Positions 37,951 to 47,074 are shown, counted from the first letter of the stretch. The stretch is DNA of 64,000 nt from Sulfuritalea sp. (GCA_030680805.1 JAUXUK010000070.1:1-64000), one strand, 5' to 3'. Numbers and translations are program-made. Notes: generated by a model not told the origin, from the letters alone.

Positions 37951-38541
37951 ATGCGCCAGTATTCCGCGCTGCCACATCGGCCCCTGCGGCCGCGCACCAG
38001 CTTTCATAGCCCTTGTCAGGCCCAGCCGCTGCGGGTCACGCCTGAAGATCCCGCCGAAGTGGTGATGACCGATTTCCAGAAAGTAACCGCCTTCACCATT
38101 GATCCGGACGTCAGTGTCGATACCGCGGCTCGTGTCATGCGCCGGCGGAAGGTCCATTTGCTGCTGGTGGTCGATGTCGACAACCATGTACTCGGCATCA
38201 TCACCTCGAACGATTTCATCGGCGAGAAGACACTGCAGTGCATCAGCGCCCGCGGCATTTCCCGTGCCGACGCCGTGGTGCGCGACATCATGACCCCGGA
38301 GAGTCGCCTCGAAGTCATCAGCATGGACGACGTGCTGCACGCGCACGTGGGGCATGTGGTGGCGACACTCAAGGCAACGGGGCGGCGGCATGCCGCCGTG
38401 GTGGACGAGGATGCGTCCGGGCGCCAGATCCTGCGCGGCCTCTTCTCCGCCTCCCAACTCGCCAATCAACTCGGCGAGCCGGTAGAGACCATCGAGATAG
38501 CCCGGAACTTTGCCGAGATCAGCGTCGCGCTAAAGGCGTGA
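37951..38541 (+). CDS. CBS-domain pair protein
   Basis: A 196-residue cytoplasmic protein with two CBS motifs: VTAFTIDPDVSVDTAAR...HLLLVVD...GIITSNDFIG (about 50-100) and VRDIMTPESRLEVISMDD...HAAVVDED...GLFSASQLA (about 115-180). CBS pairs bind adenine nucleotides. AAAGGAGG lies directly before ATG 37951, a very strong ribosome site, so the longer open frame upstream is rejected. The N-terminal 40 residues are rich in Pro and Arg and probably disordered. It stands alone between the haem protein and comEC. Confidence 0.88.
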   Translation: MRQYSALPHRPLRPRTSFHSPCQAQPLRVTPEDPAEVVMTDFQKVTAFTIDPDVSVDTAARVMRRRKVHLLLVVDVDNHVLGIITSNDFIGEKTLQCISARGISRADAVVRDIMTPESRLEVISMDDVLHAHVGHVVATLKATGRRHAAVVDEDASGRQILRGLFSASQLANQLGEPVETIEIARNFAEISVALKA

Positions 38542-38610
38542 GTCTGTTTCCTCGGCAATAGCGTCCCGCCCCGCAGGACGTTGAGCGGCCGCGCCGCAGG
38601 GTGATGCCGG

Positions 38611-38637
38611 GCGCATGGTTTAATACCTTCCATGCGC
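38611..38637 (+). promoter_or_regulatory. hairpin that pairs the comEC start codon
   Basis: GCGCATGG (38611-38618) and CCATGCGC (38630-38637) are perfect 8-base inverted copies around an 11-base loop. The right arm contains the ATG start of comEC (38632-38634). In mRNA the start codon would be buried in a stem, and no Shine-Dalgarno sequence is visible in the loop, so initiation should be weak or regulated. A TTTAAT in the loop could also be a -10 box. Confidence 0.5.
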
Positions 38638-41016
38638 ATTTTTGTTCTGGCCTTCACCGGCGGTATCTGGCTGTTGCAGCAGCAGGCCGTGCTGCCTGCC
38701 GCATCGTGGCTTGCCGGCTTGGGCATTGGCGCGCTCGTGTTGCTGGCGCTGAAAAACTCGGCGCTTGCCGGCCCGCGAAGCGGAAACCCCGGCAGACAGA
38801 GTCCGAGACGGCGATTCATTGCATCGGCGATGCTCGTTCTGGCGGCATCGGCGCTCGGCTTCGTCTGGGCGGCGGGCTTCGCCCATCTGCGCCTGGCAAA
38901 AGAGTTACCGGCGGAATTCGAAGGCCGCGACATCGAACTGAGCGGCGTGGTCGCCGGCCTGCCGCAGGCGCTGGAGCGCGGTGTGCGCTTCGAGTTCGAT
39001 GTGGAGGAGGCCGGCGTTGGCGTGCCGCCGCGTATTTCCCTCGCCTGGTATCGCAGCCGCGATGCGACGGACGATGATGCATCGCCGCTGATCCCCGTCC
39101 GCGCCGGCGAGCGCTGGCGCTTCACGGTGAGGCTGAAGCGTCCGCACGGCAACCTCAATCCGCATGGTTTCGACTACGAAGCATGGCTGTTCGAGCGCGG
39201 TATCCGCGCCACCGGCTATGTGCGCCCGCGCAGTGCGGAACGAATCGACTCACGGGTGTGGCAACCGGGCTATGCCGTGGAAATGCTGCGTGAAAGCATT
39301 CGCGACCGTTTTCGCGCGGCGCTGCCTGTTGAGTCGTATGCGGGAATCCTGATCGCACTGGCCATCGGCGACCAGCAATCGATCGACGCAGAGTTGTGGC
39401 AGACCTTTGCCCGTACCGGGATCACCCATCTGATGAGCATTTCGGGCTTGCATGTGACCATGGTGGCCGGGCTGTTCTATGCCTTGACCAACTGGCTGTG
39501 GCGGCGCTCGGCCAGGTTGCCGCTGCGCCTGCCGGCGCAGCATGCGGCGGCGGCCGGCGGATTTTTTGCCGCGTTCATCTATTGCCTGTTGGCCGGCTTT
39601 GCGGTGCCGGCGCAGCGCACGCTCTACATGCTCGGCGTGGTCGCCATCGCCCGGATCTCGGGGCGCGAAGTGGGGGCCTCGCGCGTGCTGCCGCTGGCAC
39701 TGCTGCTGGTGCTGCTGCTCGACCCCTGGGCGGTGCTGGCGGCCGGCTTCTGGCTTTCCTTCGGCGCGGTGGCGCTGCTGTTCCATATCGGCAGCGGGCG
39801 GCTGGGGCCGGCACACTGGCTGATCGAATGGGGGCGTGCGCAATGGGCGGTCACACTGGGCATGCTGCCGGCGTTGCTGGCGCTGTTTCAGCAATTCTCG
39901 CTGGTCTCGCCCCTGGCCAATGCGGTGGCGATTCCCGTCGTCAGCTTCATCATCACGCCGCTGGCGCTGGTCGGTACCCTGCCATTTCTCGATCCACTGT
40001 TGTCGCTTGCGCATCTTGTCACGGCCTGGCTGATGGCCTTTATCAACTGGCTTTCCTTGCTGCCGCTGGCCATGTGGCAGCAGTCCGCGCCGCCGGCGTG
40101 GGCGGTACTGCTGGCACTGGCGGGTGGCATCTGGCTATTGTTGCCACGCGGTTTTCCGGCGCGCTGGCTGGGGCTGCTGACTTTCCTGCCGTTGCTGACC
40201 GTCACTGCGCCGCGCCCGGCATCCGGTACGGCCGAACTCACCGTGCTGGATGTCGGACAGGGTCTGGCGATTCATGTGCAGACCGCCACGCATGACCTTC
40301 TGTTCGATGCCGGGCCGGCGTTTTCCGCCGATGCCGACAGTGGCAATCGCATCATCGCGCCTTACTTGCGGGCGATGGGGGTACGCAAGCTGGACGCGCT
40401 GGTAATCAGTCATGCCGACAGGGATCACGAAGGCGGTGCAGCCTCGGTGCTGGCGGCGCTGCCGGTGGCGATCCTGAAGACTTCGCTGCCTTTCGAACAC
40501 GCCTTGTCGGCGCAGCCGGTGCCGCAACAGCCCTGTGCCGACGGCGACGGCTGGAATTGGGATGGCGTGCGATTCGACATGCTGCATCCCGGTCCCGAGC
40601 CGCTTTCGCGCAAGACCAACGACGTGAGCTGCGTGCTGCGCGTAAGCGCGGGCGGCAAGTCGATGCTGCTGACCTCGGACATCGAGGCTGTGTCGGAAAC
40701 TGCGATGCTCAAGCGCCATCCCGGCGCGCTGGCGGCGGATGTCATGACGGCGCCGCATCACGGCAGCCGGACTTCATCGACGCCCGCTTTCATCGCCGCC
40801 GTTGCGGCGCGCGACGTGATCTTTCCGGTCGGCTATCGCAACCAGTTCGGTCATCCCAAGGACGATGTGGTGGCCCGTTATGTACAAAGCGGCGCGCGCC
40901 TGCATCGCACGGATGCGGACGGGTCGGTCAGGGTCGGCCTGGGCGTGCAGGGCGTGACGTTCCGCCATGAGCGCGAGCTGCGGCGGCGCTACTGGCATGC
41001 CCGGCCGCCACTATAA
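38632..41016 (+). CDS. comEC: ComEC/Rec2 DNA-uptake channel protein
   Basis: A 794-residue protein. Order: N-terminal membrane and OB-like DUF4131 region (DIELSGVVAGLPQ), the multi-pass Competence domain (GITHLMSISGLHVTMVAG, SFIITPLALVG) and a C-terminal metallo-beta-lactamase domain (VLDVGQGLAIHV, SHADRDHEGG, APHHGSRTSSTP). ComEC carries single-stranded DNA across the inner membrane in natural transformation. All three parts are complete. The start codon at 38632 lies in a perfect hairpin and has no clear ribosome site. The C-terminus ends just before srkA. Confidence 0.95.
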   Translation: MRIFVLAFTGGIWLLQQQAVLPAASWLAGLGIGALVLLALKNSALAGPRSGNPGRQSPRRRFIASAMLVLAASALGFVWAAGFAHLRLAKELPAEFEGRDIELSGVVAGLPQALERGVRFEFDVEEAGVGVPPRISLAWYRSRDATDDDASPLIPVRAGERWRFTVRLKRPHGNLNPHGFDYEAWLFERGIRATGYVRPRSAERIDSRVWQPGYAVEMLRESIRDRFRAALPVESYAGILIALAIGDQQSIDAELWQTFARTGITHLMSISGLHVTMVAGLFYALTNWLWRRSARLPLRLPAQHAAAAGGFFAAFIYCLLAGFAVPAQRTLYMLGVVAIARISGREVGASRVLPLALLLVLLLDPWAVLAAGFWLSFGAVALLFHIGSGRLGPAHWLIEWGRAQWAVTLGMLPALLALFQQFSLVSPLANAVAIPVVSFIITPLALVGTLPFLDPLLSLAHLVTAWLMAFINWLSLLPLAMWQQSAPPAWAVLLALAGGIWLLLPRGFPARWLGLLTFLPLLTVTAPRPASGTAELTVLDVGQGLAIHVQTATHDLLFDAGPAFSADADSGNRIIAPYLRAMGVRKLDALVISHADRDHEGGAASVLAALPVAILKTSLPFEHALSAQPVPQQPCADGDGWNWDGVRFDMLHPGPEPLSRKTNDVSCVLRVSAGGKSMLLTSDIEAVSETAMLKRHPGALAADVMTAPHHGSRTSSTPAFIAAVAARDVIFPVGYRNQFGHPKDDVVARYVQSGARLHRTDADGSVRVGLGVQGVTFRHERELRRRYWHARPPL

Positions 41017-41017
41017 T
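41012..41017 (+). promoter_or_regulatory. candidate -10 box for srkA
   Basis: A consensus TATAAT overlaps the comEC stop, 28 bases before the srkA ATG. No good -35 box is visible 17 bases upstream, so it may depend on an activator or be fortuitous. Confidence 0.35.
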
Positions 41018-41044
41018 CGGCGCCCGAACACCCGCGGCATTGCC

Positions 41045-42034
41045 ATGACCCACAGCGACACGATTCCGTTTGCCGGACTCAACCCGGATTGCATTCTCGA
41101 TGCGCTGGAAAGCGTGGGCTACCGTTGCAACGGCGGCCTGATGGCGCTCAACAGTTACGAAAACCGGGTCTGGCAGATCGGCGTCGTCGACGGCGCGCCG
41201 GTGATCGCCAAGTTCTACCGGCCCGGGCGGTGGACTGACGCGCAGATCGCCGAGGAACATGCCTTCACCGCTGCCATGGCCGCCGACGAACTGCCGGTGG
41301 TGGCGCCGATGGCCATCGGCGGCAAGACTCTTTTCAATCATGGCGGATTCCGTTTCTCGGTCTTTCCGCGGCAGGGCGGGCGGGCGCCGGAGTTTTGCGA
41401 GCCGTCGATACTCGAATGGATGGGGCGGCTGATGGCACGCATCCATAGGGTCGGCGCGCGGGAAGCTTTTGTCGTGCGCGAAACCCTGAACATCCAGCGT
41501 TTTGGCATCGATTCACGCGATTGGCTGCTCGGCAGCGGCATCATTCCGATCGAACTGGAGCCAGTGTGGGCGGGTGTGGCCGACCAGGCGCTGGACGGCG
41601 TACGCGAATGTTACGAACGCGCGGGCCAGGTACAGCAACTGCGCCTGCACGGTGACTGCCATGCCGGCAACGTACTGTGGACGCAGGACGGACCGCATTT
41701 TGTCGACTTCGACGATGCGCGCATGGGGCCTGCGATACAGGACTTGTGGATGCTGCTTTCAGGCGACGCGGACGAGATGGGGCAGCAGTTCGGCCATGTG
41801 CTGGCCGGTTATGAAATGTTCCGCGAATTCGACGACCGCGAACTGCAACTGGTCGAAGCCCTGCGCACGCTGCGCCTGATGCATCATTCGGCCTGGCTGG
41901 CGCGGCGCTGGAACGATCCGGCGTTTCCGGCTGCGTTTCCGTGGTTTGCCACGAACCGCTACTGGGAAGAACGGATTCTCGAACTGCGCGAGCAGATCGC
42001 AATAATGCATGAGCCGCCGCTGGTGCCACGGTGA
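41045..42034 (+). CDS. srkA: stress response serine/threonine kinase A (SrkA/RdoA/YihE)
   Basis: A 329-residue kinase-like protein. It has the N-terminal YRCNGGLMALNSYENRVWQIG region (quoted in part), a lysine in VIAKFYRPGRW, the catalytic loop HGDCHAGNVLW and the metal motif FVDFDDARMGP. SrkA phosphorylates protein serine/threonine and protects against stress-related cell death. ATG 41045 fits the family start; the open frame upstream overlaps comEC and is rejected. A 9-base hairpin lies directly after its stop. Confidence 0.93.
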   Translation: MTHSDTIPFAGLNPDCILDALESVGYRCNGGLMALNSYENRVWQIGVVDGAPVIAKFYRPGRWTDAQIAEEHAFTAAMAADELPVVAPMAIGGKTLFNHGGFRFSVFPRQGGRAPEFCEPSILEWMGRLMARIHRVGAREAFVVRETLNIQRFGIDSRDWLLGSGIIPIELEPVWAGVADQALDGVRECYERAGQVQQLRLHGDCHAGNVLWTQDGPHFVDFDDARMGPAIQDLWMLLSGDADEMGQQFGHVLAGYEMFREFDDRELQLVEALRTLRLMHHSAWLARRWNDPAFPAAFPWFATNRYWEERILELREQIAIMHEPPLVPR

Positions 42035-42054
42035 GGGAGGCGCTTGCGCCTCCC
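42035..42054 (+). terminator. strong hairpin directly after srkA
   Basis: GGGAGGCGC (42035-42043) and GCGCCTCCC (42046-42054) are perfect 9-base arms with TT between them, starting at the base after the stop codon. No T-run follows (CCTTAC), so it is not a classical intrinsic terminator, but it may still block RNA decay or help end transcription. Confidence 0.4.
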
Positions 42055-42081
42055 CCTTACCGTGGCCCTGTTGAGTACCAT

Positions 42082-42114
42082 CCCCCCGGCCCCCTTCCCT
42101 CGGAAGGGGGTGAC
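42082..42114. repeat. 33-nt dispersed repeat before the alpha/beta hydrolase gene
   Basis: CCCCCCGGCCCCCTTCCCT continuing to GGGGGTGAC matches 35115-35147 (31 of 33). It is followed by a hairpin GCGGGC-TTT-GCCCGC at 42123-42137. This is the intergenic form of the element found inside lolD. Confidence 0.75.
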
Positions 42115-42122
42115 TATTTATG

Positions 42123-42137
42123 GCGGGCTTTGCCCGC
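42123..42137 (+). repeat. GCGGGC stem-loop
   Basis: GCGGGC (42123-42128) and GCCCGC (42132-42137) pair around TTT, just downstream of the 33-nt repeat and 20 bases before the hydrolase start. It probably belongs to the same repeat element. Confidence 0.4.
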
Positions 42138-42157
42138 AGTTGTTTTGAGAAGGAAAC

Positions 42158-43018
42158 ATGGAAATGCGCGAAGGAAAAGTGAAGTGTCTGAGTGCGGCCG
42201 GCTTTCATCACATGGCGTACGTGGAGTGGGGTGATCCGGCCAACCCGAAGGTACTGGTCTGCGTGCATGGCCTGACGCGTTGTTCGCGCGATTTCGACTT
42301 CCTGGCCCAGGCGCTGGCCGACGACTACCGGGTGGTGTGCCCGGACGTGGTCGGGCGCGGACGCAGCGACTGGCTGCGCAACAAGTCGCTGTATGCACTG
42401 CCCCAATACTGCGCCGACATGACCACGCTGCTGGCGAAGCTGAACGTGGAGACGGTGCACTGGGTCGGCACCTCGATGGGCGGGTTGATCGGCATGGCGC
42501 TCGCCTCCCAGCCCGAAACCCCGATCACCCGACTGGTGCTGAACGACGTCGGCCCGGTGATCACCGCGGCCTCGCTGGAGCGGATCGGAACCTATCTCGG
42601 CCAGGCCCCGCGCTTCGACAACATCGAGCAGGCGGAAGCCTTCGTGCGCTTCGTTTCGGCGACCTTCGGCAACTTTTCGGATGCCCAGTGGCGACATTTG
42701 ACGGTGCATGTCACGCGCCAGACGGCAGACGGCAAGGTGGAGTTCGCCTATGACCCGGGCATTGCCCAGCCTTTCCGCGAGATGCAGGCCGCCAGCGACG
42801 GCAAGGACGTGGAAATGTGGCCGGTATACGACGGCATCGCCTGTCCGACCTTGCTGCTGCGCGGGGCGACATCCGATCTGCTGACCCATGATGCAGCGCT
42901 GCAGATGAGCCAGCGCGGGCCGCGCGCAAGGCTGGTCGAAGTGCCTGGCGTGGGCCATGCGCCAATGCTGATGGATGCTGGGCAGGTAGCACCGGTGCGG
43001 GAATTTCTCCTTGCTTGA
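42158..43018 (+). CDS. alpha/beta hydrolase
   Basis: A 286-residue alpha/beta-fold hydrolase. Oxyanion region CVHGLTRCSRDF, nucleophile elbow VGTSMGGLIG with the catalytic serine, an aspartate near DVEMWPVYDG...TLLLRG, and the histidine in GVGHAPML. Family members cleave esters, C-C bonds or epoxides. AAGGAAAC precedes ATG 42158. The aldehyde oxidoreductase operon starts 117 bases downstream on the same strand, so a shared catabolic role is possible but not shown. Confidence 0.88.
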   Translation: MEMREGKVKCLSAAGFHHMAYVEWGDPANPKVLVCVHGLTRCSRDFDFLAQALADDYRVVCPDVVGRGRSDWLRNKSLYALPQYCADMTTLLAKLNVETVHWVGTSMGGLIGMALASQPETPITRLVLNDVGPVITAASLERIGTYLGQAPRFDNIEQAEAFVRFVSATFGNFSDAQWRHLTVHVTRQTADGKVEFAYDPGIAQPFREMQAASDGKDVEMWPVYDGIACPTLLLRGATSDLLTHDAALQMSQRGPRARLVEVPGVGHAPMLMDAGQVAPVREFLLA

Positions 43019-43135
43019 GCAATGGGTATTGGAGGTGTCGCAGTGCAGCATCGAAAGTTCCTATGACATCATTTGTTGAGGCCTAGAATAGCTTCGCTTT
43101 CGCATATTCCGGGAATACCAAAAAGAGGAGGCATC

Positions 43136-43615
43136 ATGCAGAAATCGTTGCACATCGACCCCAACAAATGCACAGGCTGCCTGCAATGCGAGATGGCCTG
43201 CTCCTTCGAAAATCACGGCGTGTTCAACATCTCCAAGTCGCGGATCAAGGTCTTCGACTTCGAACACGCCGGACGCAAGGTCCCCTACACCTGTACCCAA
43301 TGCGCCGAAGCCTGGTGCATGACCGCCTGCCCGGTCGATGCCATTCGCATCGATGCCGGCACCGGCGCCAAGGTCGTGCATGAGGACGTCTGTGTCGGCT
43401 GCAAGGTATGCACCATCGCCTGCCCATTCGGCACGGTCAATTACGTGGCGGAATCGGGCAAGGTGCAGAAGTGCGACCTCTGCGGCGGCGATCCCGCTTG
43501 CGCCACGGCCTGTCCCACCGGTGCCATCACTTACGTCGACGCCGACTGGACCGGGCTCGACAAGATGCGCCAGTGGGCCGGCAAGACCGACACTCAACCG
43601 CGCGCCAGCGCCTAA
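43136..43615 (+). CDS. aorA: polyferredoxin subunit of aldehyde oxidoreductase (AorA-like)
   Basis: A 159-residue protein with sixteen cysteines in four 4Fe-4S motifs: CTGCLQCEMAC, CTQCAEAWCMTAC, CVGCKVCTIAC and CDLCGGDPACATAC. This matches the electron-transfer subunit of the tungsten aldehyde oxidoreductase known from Aromatoleum, where copies stack into a wire between catalytic units. AGAGGAGG precedes ATG 43136. It is the first gene of the operon, 10 bases before the catalytic subunit gene. Confidence 0.9.
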   Translation: MQKSLHIDPNKCTGCLQCEMACSFENHGVFNISKSRIKVFDFEHAGRKVPYTCTQCAEAWCMTACPVDAIRIDAGTGAKVVHEDVCVGCKVCTIACPFGTVNYVAESGKVQKCDLCGGDPACATACPTGAITYVDADWTGLDKMRQWAGKTDTQPRASA

Positions 43616-43625
43616 GGAGACAGAC

Positions 43626-45473
43626 ATGGGATGGACACGAAAGATCCTGCGCGTTGATCTGAGCAAGGGCACTTGCAAATCGGAGCCGCTCAACATGGAG
43701 TGGGCGCAGCAGTACCTCGGTCAGCGCGGGCTGGCCACCAAGTATTTCGTCGAGGAAGTCGCCCCCAAGGTTGATCCGCTGTCGCCGGCCAACAAGATGA
43801 TCATGGCCACCGGGCCGCTAACCGGCACGCCGGCATCCACCGGCGGGCGCTATTCGGTGATCACCAAGGGGGCGTTGACCGGCGCCATCGCGTGCTCGAA
43901 CTCGGGCGGCTATTTCGGCGCCGAACTCAAGTTCGCCGGCTGGGACATGGTGATTTTCGAAGGCAAGTCGCCCAAGCCGGTTTACCTCTCGATCGAGGAC
44001 GACAAGGTCGAACTGCGAGATGCCGCCCATTTATGGGGCAAGACTGTGTGGCAGACCGAGGAGATCATCAAGAAGAGCCATCAGGACCCGCAGATTCGCG
44101 TTTCCAGCATTGGTCGTGCCGGCGAGAACGGCGTCATGTATGCCTGCATCGTCAATGACCTGCACCGCGCCGCCGGCCGTTCCGGCGTGGGCACCGTGAT
44201 GGGCTCGAAGAACCTCAAGGCAGTCGCCGTGCGCGGTACCAAGGGCGCCGGCGCCATCAAGAATCCGAAGGCCTTCCTGCAAGCGGCCGCGGCGGCGAAG
44301 AAGGTACTGGCCGACAACGCGGTCACCGGTCAGGGCCTGCCGACTTATGGCACGCAGGTGTTGATGAACGTCATCAACGAAATGGGGGCCTTGCCGACGC
44401 GCAACCACCGCGACGTGCAGTTCGAGGATGCGCGAAAGATCTCGGCCGAAGCCATGCACGAAAAGCGGCCCACCGACGGCAAGCCGCACCTGGTGACCAA
44501 CGCCGCCTGTTTTGGCTGCACCATCGCCTGCGGACGCATTTCGAAAATCGACGAGACGCATTTCAGCGTGGTGAACAAGCCGCAGTACTGGGGCGCCTCC
44601 GGCGGTCTCGAATACGAAGCGGCCTGGGCGCTGGGCGCGGCCAACGGCGTCGGCGACCTGGAGGCTTTGCAGTATGCCAACCTGATCTGCAACGAGGACG
44701 GCTTCGATCCGATCACCTTCGGCGCCACCGTGGCGGCGGCCATGGAACTCTACGACCTGGGCATTCTGACCAAGGAGCAGATCGGTCTCGACGCGCCCTT
44801 CGGTTCGGCCCAGGCGCTGGTGGCCCTGGCCGAAATGCTGGTCAAGGGCGAAGGCTTCGGCAAGGATCTGGCGCTCGGTTCGGCACGCATGTGCGCAAAG
44901 TATGGCAGGCCCGAGTTGTCGATGGGTGTCAAGAAGCAGGAGTTCCCTGCCTACGACTCGCGCGGCATTCAGGGCATGGGCCTGGCCTACGCCACGTCCA
45001 ACCGCGGCGCCTGCCACCTGCGTGGCTATACCGTGGCCTCCGAGGTGCTCGGCATTCCGGTCAAGACCGATCCGCTGGTCACCGAAGGCAAGGCCGATCT
45101 GGTGAAGGCCTTCCAGGATGCCACGTCGGTCTTCGACTCCGCCGGCGTCTGCGTATTCACCACCTTTGCCTGGTCACTCGTGGACCTGCAGCCGCAACTC
45201 GATGCAGCCTGCGAGGGCGAGTGGACCATGGAGAAGCTCGCGCTGGTCGGCGAGCGCATCTGGAACATGGAGCGCCAGTTCAACAATGCCGCCGGCTTTA
45301 CCGCCAAGGACGACGACCTGCCGCCTCGCCTCAAGACCGAGCCGGCCAAGACCGGCCCGGCCAAGGGGCTGGTCAATGGCATCGACAAGATGCGGCCGGA
45401 GTACTACAAGGCCCGCGGCTGGAATGCGGAAGGCGTGCCGACCAAGGAAACCCTGGCGCGGCTCGGCCTGTAG
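43626..45473 (+). CDS. aorB: tungsten-containing aldehyde:ferredoxin oxidoreductase catalytic subunit (AorB-like)
   Basis: A 615-residue AOR-family enzyme that oxidises aldehydes to acids with a tungsten-bis-pterin cofactor. Signature pieces: ILRVDLSKG near the start, GPLTGTPASTGGRYSV, RAAGRSGVGTVMGSKNLKA and the 4Fe-4S cysteines C295, C298, C302 (CFGCTIAC) with a distal C509 in AGVCVFTTF. AAGGAGA precedes ATG 43626. The size and partners match the Aromatoleum enzyme, which can also reduce acids with hydrogen or reduced carriers. Substrate range is usually broad, for example phenylacetaldehyde and benzaldehyde, which would fit the indolepyruvate oxidoreductase elsewhere in the window. Confidence 0.93.
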   Translation: MGWTRKILRVDLSKGTCKSEPLNMEWAQQYLGQRGLATKYFVEEVAPKVDPLSPANKMIMATGPLTGTPASTGGRYSVITKGALTGAIACSNSGGYFGAELKFAGWDMVIFEGKSPKPVYLSIEDDKVELRDAAHLWGKTVWQTEEIIKKSHQDPQIRVSSIGRAGENGVMYACIVNDLHRAAGRSGVGTVMGSKNLKAVAVRGTKGAGAIKNPKAFLQAAAAAKKVLADNAVTGQGLPTYGTQVLMNVINEMGALPTRNHRDVQFEDARKISAEAMHEKRPTDGKPHLVTNAACFGCTIACGRISKIDETHFSVVNKPQYWGASGGLEYEAAWALGAANGVGDLEALQYANLICNEDGFDPITFGATVAAAMELYDLGILTKEQIGLDAPFGSAQALVALAEMLVKGEGFGKDLALGSARMCAKYGRPELSMGVKKQEFPAYDSRGIQGMGLAYATSNRGACHLRGYTVASEVLGIPVKTDPLVTEGKADLVKAFQDATSVFDSAGVCVFTTFAWSLVDLQPQLDAACEGEWTMEKLALVGERIWNMERQFNNAAGFTAKDDDLPPRLKTEPAKTGPAKGLVNGIDKMRPEYYKARGWNAEGVPTKETLARLGL

Positions 45474-45533
45474 TTCTGCAGCACCCTCAGGGGATCGGCA
45501 TTGCCGGTCCCCTGATCGTTTGAAGGATATGCT

Positions 45534-46787
45534 ATGAAACACGTCATCATTGGCAACGGGCCGGCCGGCCTGGTCGCCGCCGAAACATTGCGCCGCCTGC
45601 AGCCGGACGCCGAGATCGCCCTCATCGGCGACGAATCCGAGCCTCCGTACTCGCGCATGGCAATTCCATATTTCCTGATCGGGAAAATTCCGGATACGGG
45701 AACGCATCTGCGCAAGAGCCACGATCACTATGCCAGGGAACGCATCCACCTTATTGAGGGCAAGGTTGCGAAAATCGATTCGAAGGCGAAACAGGTGGAA
45801 TTCGCCAGCGGCGAGCGCCTGCCCTACGATCGCCTGCTTATCGCGACCGGCTCGCAACCACTGCGGCCCAAGGTGGCCGGCATGGATCTGCCCAACGTCC
45901 ATACCTGCTGGACCATCGAGGATGCGCGTGCCATCGCGGCGAAAGCCGCATCCGGTTCGCGCGTGCTGCAGATCGGCGCCGGTTTCATCGGCTGCATCAT
46001 CATGGAAGCGCTGGCCGCGCGTGGTGTCAAGCTGACCGTGGTCGAGATGGGCGACCGCATGGTGCCGCGCATGATGACGGCCAAGGCCGGCAGCATGATC
46101 CGGCAGTGGGTCGAGGGCAAGGGCGTTGCGGTACATGTCAATGCCGGGGTGACGGCCATCGCGCAAAAGGACGGCGCCTTGGTGGCCAAGCTCAGCACCG
46201 GCGCGGAGATTGTCGCCGATCTGGTGATTTGCGCCGCCGGGGTTGCGCCGAACACGGCCTTTCTGGCCGGCAGCGGCGTCGCGGTCGAACGTGGCGTCCG
46301 CGTCGATGCCGGCCTGCGGACCAGCGTGGCTGACATCTATGCCGCGGGCGACGTCACCGAAGCGCCGGGCTTTCATACCGGACAGCCGGAACTCAACGCG
46401 ATCCAGCCCAACGCCGTCGATCAGGCACGCGTCGCCGCGCACAACATGGCGGGCGGAGAAGCGGTGAGCGGCGGCAGCCTGGCAATCAACGTGCTGGATA
46501 CCCTGGGCCTGATTTCGACCTCTTTCGGGCAGTGGCAGGGGGTGGGCAAGGAGCAGGGCGGCGCGAGCGTGGAACTGGTCGATGAAGCCAGGCATCGCTA
46601 CCTGTCGTTGCAGTTCAGGGACGATGTGCTGATCGGCGCCACCAGCATCGGCTGGACCGACCATGTCGGCGCCCTGCGCGGTCTGGTGCAGACGCAGGCG
46701 CCGCTTGGCGAATGGAAGGGGCGTTTGCTGGCCGATCCGACCAACTTCATGGCGGCCTATCTGGCAACGGCGCAAAAGGCGGCGTGA
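45534..46787 (+). CDS. aorC: FAD/NAD(H) oxidoreductase subunit of AOR (AorC-like)
   Basis: A 417-residue pyridine nucleotide-disulphide-type oxidoreductase. FAD site GNGPAGLVAAE at the N-terminus, PPYSRMAIPYFL, ATGSQPLRP, the NAD site IGAGFIGCIIMEAL (about residues 145-158) and GDVTEAPGFHTG for the second FAD motif. It passes electrons between the polyferredoxin and NAD+. AAGGA lies before ATG 45534. The stop overlaps a possible GTG start of the next gene (GTGA). Confidence 0.9.
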   Translation: MKHVIIGNGPAGLVAAETLRRLQPDAEIALIGDESEPPYSRMAIPYFLIGKIPDTGTHLRKSHDHYARERIHLIEGKVAKIDSKAKQVEFASGERLPYDRLLIATGSQPLRPKVAGMDLPNVHTCWTIEDARAIAAKAASGSRVLQIGAGFIGCIIMEALAARGVKLTVVEMGDRMVPRMMTAKAGSMIRQWVEGKGVAVHVNAGVTAIAQKDGALVAKLSTGAEIVADLVICAAGVAPNTAFLAGSGVAVERGVRVDAGLRTSVADIYAAGDVTEAPGFHTGQPELNAIQPNAVDQARVAAHNMAGGEAVSGGSLAINVLDTLGLISTSFGQWQGVGKEQGGASVELVDEARHRYLSLQFRDDVLIGATSIGWTDHVGALRGLVQTQAPLGEWKGRLLADPTNFMAAYLATAQKAA

Positions 46788-46819
46788 CGGGAGTTGCCCA
46801 CGATTCATCGGTCACGCCA

Positions 46820-47074
46820 ATGAAAGTCACATTCAAGCTGTTCGCCACCTTGCAGGACTATCTTCCGTCCGAAGCGAAGAAGACCAATGCGCTGGCGCTC
46901 GACCTGGCTGAAGAGACCACGGTGGCGCAGATCATCGAGCGCTTCAGCCTGCCGCAAAAGCTGGTCCATCTCGTTCTGGTCGACGGCACTTACGTTGCGC
47001 CGGCCGAGCGGGCTGGTCGCCTCCTGCGGGATGGGGAGACGCTGGCCATCTGGCCGCCCGTCGCTGGCGGATGA
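46820..47074 (+). CDS. MoaD/ThiS-like small sulphur carrier of the AOR operon
   Basis: An 84-residue ubiquitin-fold protein ending in the diglycine VAGG typical of MoaD, which carries sulphur as a C-terminal thiocarboxylate for pterin cofactor synthesis. The N-terminus MKVTFKLFATLQDYLP fits the family, so ATG 46820 is chosen. An in-frame GTG at 46784, overlapping the aorC stop, would add 12 residues and give coupling; it cannot be excluded. It probably serves the tungsten-pterin cofactor of the AOR. Confidence 0.87.
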   Translation: MKVTFKLFATLQDYLPSEAKKTNALALDLAEETTVAQIIERFSLPQKLVHLVLVDGTYVAPAERAGRLLRDGETLAIWPPVAGG

